This document shows, piece by piece, positions 43,661-51,920 of a stretch of DNA of 64,000 nt. Position numbers and translations under genes: made by a program. Source of the DNA: Sandaracinus amylolyticus (GTDB lineage: Bacteria; Myxococcota_A; Polyangia; Polyangiales; Sandaracinaceae); assembly GCF_021631985.1 (NCBI RefSeq), contig NZ_CP070225.1, positions 5,146,001 through 5,210,000 on the forward strand, read 5' to 3'. Below the pieces are notes generated by a model, which worked only from the letters and a program-made list of their open reading frames with translations, had not been told where the DNA came from and did no database searches. Positions within the stretch are counted from its first letter, which is position 1. Each line of letters opens with the position of its first letter.

Positions 43661-45568
43661 TCATTCGAGCGCGATCCGTCGCGAGGTGGGCTGTCCGGCC
43701 TCGACCGTGACTCGATAGGTCGTCTCGATTCCGCGCTCGGGATTGCGGAGTGTGAGCGTGTGTGTCCCCGCGGGGAGCTCGACGTTCTCGAGCGGCGTGA
43801 TGCCCAGCCGTCGTCCACCGAGGAACACGATCGCCCACGGCGTGGTGTCGAGCGAGAGTTGGCCCGTCGCGACCTGGCTCGGCGGCGAGGGCGCGGGCGC
43901 GAGCTCGGCCGTCGTGGCCACCGGCGGCGGCGCGGGCGCAGCAGCACGCACGCCCGTCGCGGGCCGGCGCACCGGCGACCGCGCGCCGCCGCGGCGCGAA
44001 TCGATCGAGGGCGCCTGCGGTAGCTCGTCTCGCGCCGCCGCCGGGCTCGTCACCTCGGGGCGCGGCTCGATCGGCGCGCTGGGCTCGGGCCCCACGGGCG
44101 CGCTGCCTGCGACCGGGGCCGGCGCCGCGGCAGGCTCGGGCGAGACGGTCGTCTCGGCCGTCGTCTCACCGCCGATCGCGAAGGGCACCACGACCGCGAG
44201 CAACACTCCGATCACGACCGCGCCCGCGATCGCGACGAGCTTCCAGCGCGCGTCCGGTGCGCGCTCCGCGCGCGTCACGTCGAGGACCGGCGGTGCCTTG
44301 ACCACCTTCGCCGAGGTCGTGACCGGCGTGCCCTCGCGCGGCAGCGGCCCCGGCGCGCCGATCCGGAGCTCGCCGCTCACCGCGTCGACCTGTGCGAGGC
44401 AGACTCGCAGCGACTCCTTCTGGGCCTCGATCGTGTCGGAGAAGACGGTCCGCATCAGCGCGGCGAGCGTCGTTCGAGAGCTCGCGCGCGACTGCGTCGC
44501 GAGCCAGTCGTCGAGGTCCTGCTTGAATTCGGCGGCCGTCGCGTATCGCCGATCGGGATTTCGCTGCAGCGACTTGTCGACGATGCGTGCGAGCTCGTCG
44601 GGCACGCCCGTGACGACGTCACCCAAGCGGGGAATCTCGTCGTTCAGCGTGGCGTGCAGGATCGCGACGTCCGAGGCTCCGCGGAACAAGCGCCGTCCTG
44701 CCAGGCACTCCCAGAGCGTGATTCCCATGCTCCAGAGATCCGCGCGCCGGTCGACGACCTCTCCGCGGGCCTGCTCGGGCGCGATGTACGCGAACTTCCC
44801 CTTGATCAGACCGGTGCGGGTGTTCGACTCCTGCGTCACCGCCTTCGCGATCCCGAAGTCCAGCAGCTTCACTTGGCCGTCGTACGTGACGAAGAGGTTG
44901 TGGGGAGAGACGTCGCGATGGACGATCTGGAGCGGAGTCCCGTCGTAATCGCGCGCCTCGTGTGCGTAGTGGAGGCCATCGAGCGCGTCGGAGACGACAC
45001 GCGCCGCAATCGGTGGAGGGATCACCCCGTGATCATCGCGAGTGCGTTTGATCACTCGATTGAGCGGTTGTCCGTCGAGGTACTCCATCGCGAGGAAATG
45101 GTGTCCTCGATGACTGCCCACCTTGTTCGTCTGGACGACGTTCGGGTGGTGCAGTCGTGCGGCCAGCTTCGCCTCGTCGAGGAACATCTCGACGATCTGC
45201 GGCTCGTCCTTCATGTGCGCGTGCAGGCGCTTGATCACGAGCAGCTTGCGGAAGCCGTTCGGACCCTGCGAGAGCGCGAGAAAAACCTCGGCCATCCCGC
45301 CGTGACCGAGCTTTCCGACGAGCACGTACTCGTCGAATCGCTCCATCGCCACGGGCGAGAGATGCAACGTCGCGCTCGACGTGACGCTGGTGGGGACCGT
45401 CCCGGTCGCGACGGTCCCAGTGGCGTCCGCGCGCGCCTCGGCTTTCGTGCTCGTACGCACTCGCCGCGAGTATTCGGCCAACTCGGTCGAGCGCAATCGA
45501 GGATCGGAGTCGTTCGCCGATTCTTCACGATGGAATCTCGATGAGCGTGCGAGTGCGACATCGGTCAT
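43661..45568 (-). CDS. Ser/Thr protein kinase with C-terminal PEGA domain
   Basis: A 635-residue kinase. Gly loop G-H-G-G-M-A at 88-93, V-I-K lysine 113, H-R-D-V-S-P-H-N at 217-224 (V-S-P-H in place of L-K-P-E, common in myxobacteria), D-F-G 237-239, I-A-P-E-Q. One transmembrane helix (about 447-470), a long P/A/T-rich external linker, and a final PEGA beta-domain (about 570-635; T-P-L-E-N-V-E-L-P-A-G-T-H-T-L-T-L). The N-terminal ~70 residues are disordered. It begins 24 bp after the kinase-PhnD gene ends, so both kinases are in one transcript. Confidence 0.92.
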   Translation of the reverse strand: MTDVALARSSRFHREESANDSDPRLRSTELAEYSRRVRTSTKAEARADATGTVATGTVPTSVTSSATLHLSPVAMERFDEYVLVGKLGHGGMAEVFLALSQGPNGFRKLLVIKRLHAHMKDEPQIVEMFLDEAKLAARLHHPNVVQTNKVGSHRGHHFLAMEYLDGQPLNRVIKRTRDDHGVIPPPIAARVVSDALDGLHYAHEARDYDGTPLQIVHRDVSPHNLFVTYDGQVKLLDFGIAKAVTQESNTRTGLIKGKFAYIAPEQARGEVVDRRADLWSMGITLWECLAGRRLFRGASDVAILHATLNDEIPRLGDVVTGVPDELARIVDKSLQRNPDRRYATAAEFKQDLDDWLATQSRASSRTTLAALMRTVFSDTIEAQKESLRVCLAQVDAVSGELRIGAPGPLPREGTPVTTSAKVVKAPPVLDVTRAERAPDARWKLVAIAGAVVIGVLLAVVVPFAIGGETTAETTVSPEPAAAPAPVAGSAPVGPEPSAPIEPRPEVTSPAAARDELPQAPSIDSRRGGARSPVRRPATGVRAAAPAPPPVATTAELAPAPSPPSQVATGQLSLDTTPWAIVFLGGRRLGITPLENVELPAGTHTLTLRNPERGIETTYRVTVEAGQPTSRRIALE

Positions 45569-45592
45569 CGCGCACGTCGCGCGACGACGATG

Positions 45593-47431
45593 TCACTTGT
45601 TCTCCACACGCGCGGCACCGGGCTCGAGGCGACCGACCAGGAGCGCACGCTCGAGCCCGCGATAGCGCTCGTGGACGCCGGGCGCGATGCGCGTCGCGCC
45701 CACCAGCTTCGCGAGCGGCGCGGCCGCGACCTCGTCGGTGAGCGACGCGCGCACCGCGCGCGCGACATCGTCGGGCAGGAGCGCCGACGCGCAGAGCGTG
45801 TCTCCGGGGATCGGCGCGCTGACGTCGATCACGGTCACACCGTGCTCGTCGGACCAGGGTCGCCGCACGATCTCGCCGTCGGCGCCCACCGTGCAGAACG
45901 CGGCGCCGACGTCGGCCGCGCCGGACGCGAGCGCGTCGAGGACGGCCTCGTAGGAGCCCACGAACCCCTGCGATCGCAGCGCGAGGTCGGGATCGACGCC
46001 GCGCTCGCACAGGAGCGCGCGCGGCACGAGGTATCCAGCCGCCGACCAGTTGTCGACCCACACCGCTCGACGACCCGCGACGTCCTCGTACGACGAGACC
46101 ACGCCGCGACGGCCGAGCAGCGCGGACGCGTACTGCGCGCGACCGTCTCGCTCGACCGAGACCAACATCCGCACCGCGCCGAGGCGCGCCGCGCGCACGT
46201 ACGCGACGGGCGGCAACCACGCGAGATCCACGTCGCCCTCGCCCACCGCGTCGACGAGCTCGGCGTAGCTGCGGAAGCGGTCGATCTCACACCCTCGATC
46301 GAGCGCGGATCGGAACGCGTCGCGAAGCTGCACGGAGTCGAGGTCGCGCGCGTCGTTCACGATTCCGATGCGCAGCGCGCGCACCGACTCTGCGCTGACG
46401 AGCGAGCTCTCGTCGATCGTCACGCGCTGGACGCTCGGGACGCTGACGCGGTTCAGCTCGACGACCGTCGGGTCGGGATCGTCGTCGTCGTCGAGCTCGT
46501 CGAGCGGGTGATAGCCGGCGGGCGGAGGGACCGTGCGCGCCTCGTCGGCCTCGGTGATCGACGCGAGCATCGTCGCGAGCTCGCGCATCGTGGGCCGCAG
46601 CGCGGGATCGACCGAGAGCGCGGCGCGGATCGGCGTCGCGAACGCGTCGTGCACACCCACGAGCAGGCGCGGGCTCGTCGCGTCGAGCTTGGAGATCTCC
46701 CGGAGGAGCAGATGCAGCTGGGTCGACTCGTAGGGGACGCGCCCGGTGAGCGCCTCGTGGAGACACACGCCGATCGACCACACGTCGGCGGGAGGTCCGA
46801 CCTCGTCGTCGACGATCTGCTCGGGGGCCATGTAGTGCGGCGTGCCCAGCAGCGTTCCGTCCAGCGTGATGCGGGTGTACGGGTGGTCGTCGATCCGCTT
46901 GGCGATGCCGAAGTCGACGAGCTTGGGGACGAGCAGGCCGCGCGGGTCGCGCGCGAGCACGATGTTCGAGGGCTTCACGTCGCGGTGCACGATCCCGAGC
47001 TCGTGCGCCGACGCGAGCGCGTCGATCACGGGCAGGAAGATGGTGAGCAGCTCGTGCGTGGAGAGCCGCCCGACGCGATCGAGCCGCTCGTGCAGATCCT
47101 CGCCCTCGAGCAGCTCCTGCACGAGGAAGAGCGAGCCGTCCTCGGCGGCGCCCATGTCGAGGACGTCGACCACGTTCGGGTGGGAGAGACGCGACGCGGT
47201 GCGTGCCTCTTCGAAGAGCCTCCGCTGCACCGTGCGTGGCAGTCCGGGGTGCATCAGCTTCAACGCGACGCGCCGGTGCGTCCACGTGTTGATCGCCTCG
47301 TGCACCACACCCATCCCGCCTCGTCCGATCTCGCGCAGGAGCTCGTATTTCTGCGCGATGGGCGAGGATCGATGAGCCGTGGGGGGCGCGTGATCGGACT
47401 CCGCGACTCCACGTGGAACTGCGGCGCTCAT
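45593..47431 (-). CDS. Ser/Thr protein kinase fused to a PhnD-like substrate-binding domain
   Basis: A 612-residue fusion. Kinase domain about 29-290: G-R-G-G-M-G 37-42, V-A-L-K lysine 58, H-R-D-V-K-P-S-N 149-156, D-F-G 173-175, M-A-P-E-Q. After an acidic linker (D-E-L-D-D-D-D-D, about 311-319) comes a PhnD-type periplasmic-binding-protein fold (about 352-585): L-R-I-G-I-V-N, D-L-A-W-L-P-P-V-A-Y-V, S-S-Y-E-D-V-A-G-R-R-A-V-W-V-D, S-A-A-G-Y-L-V-P-R-A-L-L and S-G-A-A-D-V-G-A-A-F. No transmembrane segment or signal is present, so the binding domain is probably cytoplasmic and may sense an internal anion, phosphonate or similar ligand. The kinase looks active. First gene of a two-kinase operon. 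Confidence 0.9.
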   Translation of the reverse strand: MSAAVPRGVAESDHAPPTAHRSSPIAQKYELLREIGRGGMGVVHEAINTWTHRRVALKLMHPGLPRTVQRRLFEEARTASRLSHPNVVDVLDMGAAEDGSLFLVQELLEGEDLHERLDRVGRLSTHELLTIFLPVIDALASAHELGIVHRDVKPSNIVLARDPRGLLVPKLVDFGIAKRIDDHPYTRITLDGTLLGTPHYMAPEQIVDDEVGPPADVWSIGVCLHEALTGRVPYESTQLHLLLREISKLDATSPRLLVGVHDAFATPIRAALSVDPALRPTMRELATMLASITEADEARTVPPPAGYHPLDELDDDDDPDPTVVELNRVSVPSVQRVTIDESSLVSAESVRALRIGIVNDARDLDSVQLRDAFRSALDRGCEIDRFRSYAELVDAVGEGDVDLAWLPPVAYVRAARLGAVRMLVSVERDGRAQYASALLGRRGVVSSYEDVAGRRAVWVDNWSAAGYLVPRALLCERGVDPDLALRSQGFVGSYEAVLDALASGAADVGAAFCTVGADGEIVRRPWSDEHGVTVIDVSAPIPGDTLCASALLPDDVARAVRASLTDEVAAAPLAKLVGATRIAPGVHERYRGLERALLVGRLEPGAARVENK

Positions 47432-47557
47432 GCTCGATCAATAAGCGGCATCCACTCCCGCTCCACAAGCCACGGGACGGTCATAGGCCGCGACATCACG
47501 ACGAATTGGCCCTGGTGAAAAGGTGACGACACCGGTCCGAAACCGAGCGAGGCCGAC

Positions 47558-48445
47558 ATGACGCGAGCGGGGTCGCACGTAGAGGTGAATCGGAGGCGCT
47601 TCGGGATGCGATCGGCTCGTGTCAGGCTCGTGCGAAGGGTCGCGATCGGCGCGATCCTCGTGGTGATCATGGTCTTCGGCTTCGCGACCCGACTGCAGCG
47701 TGCGCTGCTCTTCCACCCCGACGCCGCGCCCACGAACGAGGCGATCGCGGCGCGCGTGCCCGGCCTCGAGCGCTGGTGGCACGAGAGCGAAGAGGGGCGG
47801 GTCGAGGCGTGGTTCATCCCGGGCGACGGGGTCTCGGCGGAGTCGCCGGGCCCGCTCGTGATCTACGCGCACGGCAACGCAGAGGTGATCGATCCACTGC
47901 CGCTCTGGCTGGGGCCCTATCGCACGATGGGGATCTCGGTGCTGCTGCCCGAGTATCGCGGCTACGGGCGCAGCGAAGGCACACCGAGCGAGCGCGCGAT
48001 CCGCGAGGACCTCGTCGCGTTCCACGATCGCGCGGTCGCGCGCCCCGAGGTCGATCCCTCGCGCGTCGTGCTGCACGGCGTGTCGCTCGGAGGTGGTGCG
48101 GTGGCGCAGCTCACGCGAGAGCGCCCGCCCGCGGCGATGATCCTGCAGTCGACGTTCGCGAGCGTCGCCGAGATCGCGTGGGAGCTCTATCGCGCGCCGC
48201 GCTTCTTGATCTCGGATCCCTTCGACACGATCCGCGTCCTGCGCGGCACGAGCACGCCCGTGCTGCTGCTGCACGGCCGGCGCGACACGGTGGTCCCGTT
48301 CGCGCACAGCGAGCGCCTGCAGCGCGCGCTGCCGCGCAGCGAGCTCGTCGCGTGCGACGCGGGGCACAACGATCTTCCGCCCGCCGATCTCGACTACTGG
48401 GGCGAGATCCGCGCGTTCCTCGAGCGCAGCGACGTCCTGCGCTGA
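47558..48445 (+). CDS. membrane-anchored alpha/beta hydrolase
   Basis: A 295-residue hydrolase. One N-terminal anchor (V-A-I-G-A-I-L-V-V-I-M-V-F-G-F). Oxyanion H-G-N-A (Y-A-H-G-N-A-E-V), nucleophile G-V-S-L-G-G-G, Asp in G-R-R-D-T-V-V-P and catalytic His in C-D-A-G-H-N-D. The layout is like Bem46/ABHD-type hydrolases. The first ATG is used; 47606 (with GGAGG upstream) is a good alternative that removes 16 residues. Substrate unknown. Divergent from the kinase operon. Confidence 0.85.
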   Translation: MTRAGSHVEVNRRRFGMRSARVRLVRRVAIGAILVVIMVFGFATRLQRALLFHPDAAPTNEAIAARVPGLERWWHESEEGRVEAWFIPGDGVSAESPGPLVIYAHGNAEVIDPLPLWLGPYRTMGISVLLPEYRGYGRSEGTPSERAIREDLVAFHDRAVARPEVDPSRVVLHGVSLGGGAVAQLTRERPPAAMILQSTFASVAEIAWELYRAPRFLISDPFDTIRVLRGTSTPVLLLHGRRDTVVPFAHSERLQRALPRSELVACDAGHNDLPPADLDYWGEIRAFLERSDVLR

Positions 48446-48465
48446 CGGGCTACGATGCGCGCCGA

Positions 48466-49356
48466 ATGGCACGCATCGTCCCGGAAGTCTGGAACATCCC
48501 CGCTCGACTGCGCGAGAAGGTGGGCCCGCGCGCGGGCCGACAGCGACTCATGACGCTCGACGGGCACGTGCTGCTGCTCCTGCACCAGGTCCCCCGCGAC
48601 GCCGATCCCGATCGCCACGCCGTCGTGTTCTGGCGCGACGTGGAGGGCGACTGGCGCTGCGCACCGGGCCGCGACGACATCGCGACCCTGCAGACGCACG
48701 TCGACGCCTACGCGAAGTACGTCGACGAGCTCGAGGAGCAGCTCGCGAAGGCGTGTCGCGCCGAGGAGTACCTCGCGGTGGTGCGCGCCGCGCGCCCGGT
48801 GCAGCGCGCCGCGCGCCACATGTACCAAGCGCTCGCGCAGCTCCGCGAGACGCTGCCCGAGGACGATCGTGTCCTGCCGATCCGCGACCTCGCGTACGAG
48901 GTCGAGCGCGCGATCGAGCTGCTCGTCGAAGAGGCCGACGGAGAGATGCAGTTCCTGGTCGCGAAGCGCGCCGAGGAACAAGCGCGCTTGTCGGAGCGGA
49001 TCTCGATCCAGACGCACCGACTGAACATGATCGCGGCGCTCTTCCTGCCGATCACCGCGCTCGGCGCGATCCTCGGGATGAACCTCGAGAACGGCCTCGA
49101 GCACCTCCCGGAGCCGGTCACGTTCTGGTCGATCGTCGCCGGCGCGTTCCTGGTGGGGTTCTTGATTCGATCGCAGGTCGCGCGAGAGCGTGGCGGACGA
49201 TTCGCCGTGGCGACACGGAGACGACACGGGTGCTCGGTCGAATCGCGCTCATGCGATCACGACTGCGCACACGTCTCGGAATCGGACTCTCGGTCTTTCT
49301 CGCGGCGTGCGACGGCGCTGCCGCGACTCCTCGGGACGGCGCGCAGCGCATCGTGA
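48466..49356 (+). CDS. CorA-like divalent cation transporter-family protein
   Basis: A protein of up to 296 residues with a CorA-type C-terminal part: a long helix (S-E-R-I-S-I-Q-T-H-R-L-N-M) leading into TM1 (I-A-A-L-F-L-P-I-T-A-L-G-A-I-L-G-M-N), with the G-M-N signature near residue 205, and TM2 (F-W-S-I-V-A-G-A-F-L-V-G-F-L-I). The N-terminal domain is shorter than in typical CorA. The frame then runs on another ~50 residues and overlaps the PstS-like gene by 106 bp; that tail is low complexity and probably not conserved. Mg2+ transport is possible but the short N-terminus leaves it open. Confidence 0.72.
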   Translation: MARIVPEVWNIPARLREKVGPRAGRQRLMTLDGHVLLLLHQVPRDADPDRHAVVFWRDVEGDWRCAPGRDDIATLQTHVDAYAKYVDELEEQLAKACRAEEYLAVVRAARPVQRAARHMYQALAQLRETLPEDDRVLPIRDLAYEVERAIELLVEEADGEMQFLVAKRAEEQARLSERISIQTHRLNMIAALFLPITALGAILGMNLENGLEHLPEPVTFWSIVAGAFLVGFLIRSQVARERGGRFAVATRRRHGCSVESRSCDHDCAHVSESDSRSFSRRATALPRLLGTARSAS

Positions 49357-50261
49357 TCGACGGGTCGAGCACGGTGTTCCCGCTGAGCGAGGTGGTCGCG
49401 GAGGCATTCCATCAGTCGTCGCGCGCTCCGATCAGCGTCGACGAGTCCGGCACCGGAGGCGGCTTTCGGATCTTCTGCGAGGGTGACAGTGCGATCCACG
49501 GCGCGTCGCGCCCGATCACTGCGGAAGAGATGGAGCGCTGTCGCGCGGGTGGCGTCGAGTACGTCGAGCTCCCGGTGGCGTACGACGGGATCGTCGTCGT
49601 GGTTCACGAATCGAATTCGTGGGCGAGCTCGATGACGCTCGCGGACCTGCGACGGCTCTTCGGGGCGGACGCGACGGAACAGGTGACTCGCTGGCGACAG
49701 GTGCGCGCGGAGTGGCCCGATCGCGAGCTGCACGTCTATGCGCCCGGCAGCGACTCCGGCACGTTCGACACGTTCACCGAAGCCGCGCTCGGGACGCCGC
49801 GCTCGATGCGCACCGACTACGACGCGAGCGAGGACGACGACTACATCGTTCGTCGCATCCTGCGCGATCCGAATGGGATCGGCTTCGTCGGATATTCGTA
49901 CTTCGCGCACAACCGCGCGCTGCTGCGCGCGGTCGCGATCGACGATGGGAACGAGATGAACGGAGTCGGCGCGATCGCGCCCGGACCGGCGACGATCGCG
50001 GACGGCTCGTACCAGCCGCTCTCGCGCCCGCTCTTCGTCTACGTCTCGCGCGCTGCGCTCGATCGGCGCGAGGTCGCGCAGCTCACCGAGCTCTACCTGC
50101 GCGAGGCCCGCACGCTGGTGCCGCGCGCGGGGATGGTCACGCTGCGCCCGCGCGCGTACGAGCTCGGCCTCGCGCGGCTGCGCACGATGACGACCGGCTC
50201 GGTGTTCGCATACGCGCAGCTGCGCGAGGGGCTGACGGTCGAGCAGGCGCTCGAGGAGTGA
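49251..50261 (+). CDS. PstS-like phosphate-binding lipoprotein
   Basis: A 336-residue substrate-binding protein with lipobox L-A-A-C (Cys20). Phosphate-loop features: D-G-S-S-T-V-F-P-L-S-E, S-G-T-G-G-G-F and G-A-S-R-P-I (equivalent to PstS S-R-x-I), and S-D-S-G-T-F-D-T-F. The length and pattern fit the PstS family of the PBP superfamily. It stands alone: no PstC/A/B genes are nearby, so it may supply a pump encoded elsewhere or work as a sensor for the PhoB/PhoR-like pair 12 kb away. Confidence 0.85.
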   Translation: MRSRLRTRLGIGLSVFLAACDGAAATPRDGAQRIVIDGSSTVFPLSEVVAEAFHQSSRAPISVDESGTGGGFRIFCEGDSAIHGASRPITAEEMERCRAGGVEYVELPVAYDGIVVVVHESNSWASSMTLADLRRLFGADATEQVTRWRQVRAEWPDRELHVYAPGSDSGTFDTFTEAALGTPRSMRTDYDASEDDDYIVRRILRDPNGIGFVGYSYFAHNRALLRAVAIDDGNEMNGVGAIAPGPATIADGSYQPLSRPLFVYVSRAALDRREVAQLTELYLREARTLVPRAGMVTLRPRAYELGLARLRTMTTGSVFAYAQLREGLTVEQALEE

Positions 50262-50278
50262 GAGGGAGCGCGCAGCGC

Positions 50279-50749
50279 TCAGTGTCGACTGTCCGGAGCT
50301 GCCTCGTACTCCTCGAACACGATCAGCTCCACGTCGGTGCCGTCTCCGATCTTCGTCAGGAGCGCGCGCACGTCCGCCCACGCGAGACCGCCGAGACCCG
50401 CGGCGATGCGCGGCAGGCCCAGCGGTGAGATCCGATCACGCTCGGCGATCGCGACCATCGCACGCAGCGACGTTTCCACCGCCGTCATGGTGGCCTTCGT
50501 GCGCCACGTCTTCTGGGTCGCGAGGTTGAAGATCGTGAGGTCGTCGTCCTCGCGCCACGCGAAGACGTCGCCCGGCGCGAAGCGCCCGTCGGCACAGCGA
50601 CGCCGGTACTCGGCGTACATCTTCGGAAACCTCGCCCGGAACTCGATGGCGATCCCGCGGCCCATCGCGCCCGCGCAGTTGCATCCGTGTGCGAGCCCCC
50701 GAAGGCCTTGCTGCGCGAAGAGATCGCCCTTCGTGAATCGGGTCGGCAT
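50279..50749 (-). CDS. macro-domain protein
   Basis: A 156-residue single macro domain: G-L-A-H-G-C-N-C-A-G-A-M-G-R-G-I-A for the first ADP-ribose loop and L-P-R-I-A-A-G-L-G-G-L for the second. Such proteins bind ADP-ribose or its derivatives and may remove ADP-ribose from targets. The upstream frame extension lacks support, so the ATG at 50749 is used. No toxin (ART or DarT) gene is visible beside it. Convergent with the PstS-like gene; 17 bp between stop codons. Confidence 0.85.
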   Translation of the reverse strand: MPTRFTKGDLFAQQGLRGLAHGCNCAGAMGRGIAIEFRARFPKMYAEYRRRCADGRFAPGDVFAWREDDDLTIFNLATQKTWRTKATMTAVETSLRAMVAIAERDRISPLGLPRIAAGLGGLAWADVRALLTKIGDGTDVELIVFEEYEAAPDSRH

Positions 50750-50806
50750 GTGTGCTGCTCGTTGCACGAGCGCACGAGCGCGTCGAGAGAGAAACCCCAG
50801 AACGAC

Positions 50807-50838
50807 GAAGCCCCGCGAGCGAGGGCTCGCGGGGCTTC
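50807..50838 (-). terminator. strong hairpin terminator 1 of a twin pair
   Basis: A 14-bp perfect stem (GAAGCCCCGCGAGC against GCTCGCGGGGCTTC) with a 4-nt loop lies 50 bp beyond the stop of the RTX-repeat-like gene. On the minus strand it is followed by a T/C-rich stretch (GTCGTTCTGGGGTTTC). Same stem as at 51867-51900. Confidence 0.65.
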
Positions 50839-50887
50839 TGGGCGGTCGCCGAGGATCCAAATCGCCTGCGCGACGGAACAGCTGACG

Positions 50888-51724
50888 TCAGCCCTCGCCG
50901 CTCAGGATCCGAGGCGCCTGGGACGCAGTGCAGATCGAGTAGTGTGGGCTGCAGCGAGTCGCGATCGCATAGCTCGCGGCATCCGAGGCGCTCTCGCATG
51001 CGAAGTGCTCGTCCCAGGTCGCACTCCCGCTGGCACCATACTCACCATCACATTGGTCGGAGGTGACCTGCGTGCCTCCAAACATGCACTCCTCGAACGA
51101 GCTGGAGTCGTCCCCGTCGCCGCGCAGGATGTCGTCACCACCGAAGCCGCACATCAGGTCGTCGGCTCCGTCGGCGTCGGAGTAGCCCTCATCCGGCCAA
51201 TTGCTGTAGAGCCGATCCGGATTGCTGCTTCCGTACAGGTGATCCGCGCCGCCTTCGCCCTGGAGGGCGAGCCCGAACGAGAACGCCGCATTGAAGTCGG
51301 CGACGTAATTGCGGTGCGTCGCCGTTGCCGTGCAGAGCTGATCAGCTCCGACGTGCGGTCCGATCACGTCGTCGCCCTGACGCCCGAGCAGAGTCGCGGA
51401 GTCGGAGCTCGAGAGGCTCGTGGTGCACGACGTGAGATCCGTGCTCGTCCAAGTGGCGCCCGTCTGCCGACACACACGAGCGTAGTTTCGAACCGTTCGC
51501 ACCCAGGTCGAACAGTTGGATCCCGAGTAACATGGCGAGCACTGTCCGAGACAGGCGGGATAGCCGAAGAAGGTCAGGTCTTCGTCGACAGCACGACCAA
51601 TCGCAATCGCGTCCGCCGACGTGGTCCCAGTGTAGTAGGCGCATTGCGCCATCGCGCGATTCGACGAGGCGACGGCTATACCGAGCACGAGCCCAACCAG
51701 AATCGAAAACCAGAGTACGCGCAT
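50888..51724 (-). CDS. secreted protein with RTX-like Ca-binding repeats
   Basis: A 278-residue protein with signal peptide (W-F-S-I-L-V-G-L-V-L-G-I-A-V-A-S) and a Cys-rich N-terminal domain. The middle has short G/D motifs (G-E-G-G-A-D-H-L-Y-G and C-G-F-G-G-D-D-I-L-R-G-D-G-D-D), close to hemolysin-type nonapeptide repeats. Only about three units are clear. There is no type I secretion partner nearby, and the Sec signal argues against such export. Function unknown. Confidence 0.72.
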   Translation of the reverse strand: MRVLWFSILVGLVLGIAVASSNRAMAQCAYYTGTTSADAIAIGRAVDEDLTFFGYPACLGQCSPCYSGSNCSTWVRTVRNYARVCRQTGATWTSTDLTSCTTSLSSSDSATLLGRQGDDVIGPHVGADQLCTATATHRNYVADFNAAFSFGLALQGEGGADHLYGSSNPDRLYSNWPDEGYSDADGADDLMCGFGGDDILRGDGDDSSSFEECMFGGTQVTSDQCDGEYGASGSATWDEHFACESASDAASYAIATRCSPHYSICTASQAPRILSGEG

Positions 51725-51866
51725 CAGAACGACCTTTCTGCGAGCGCCTGCAGATCAACAGCCCGCGTGCTGATGCTCTGATCGGAAAGTAGCGATGGCA
51801 CGTCGATGGCGCGGCAGTCCCGCATCGGAGATCACCGGCAACGAGCGCGCGGAAACGCCAAAACGA

Positions 51867-51900
51867 CGAAGCCCCGCGAGCGGGTGCTCGCGGGGCTTCG
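51867..51900 (-). terminator. strong hairpin terminator 2 of a twin pair
   Basis: A 15-bp perfect stem (CGAAGCCCCGCGAGC against GCTCGCGGGGCTTCG) with a GGGT loop starts 20 bp past the stop codon of the TonB-operon lipoprotein. It is followed on the minus strand by TCGTTTTGGCGTTT. A rho-independent-type terminator of that operon is likely. Confidence 0.72.
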
Positions 51901-51920
51901 GTCAGGAACGTCTCAGTCGA

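Noticed and set aside
50279-50749. Macro-domain gene as antitoxin of a DarTG-like system
   Set aside because: No DarT-like ADP-ribosyltransferase is adjacent; the protein is a single short macro domain.
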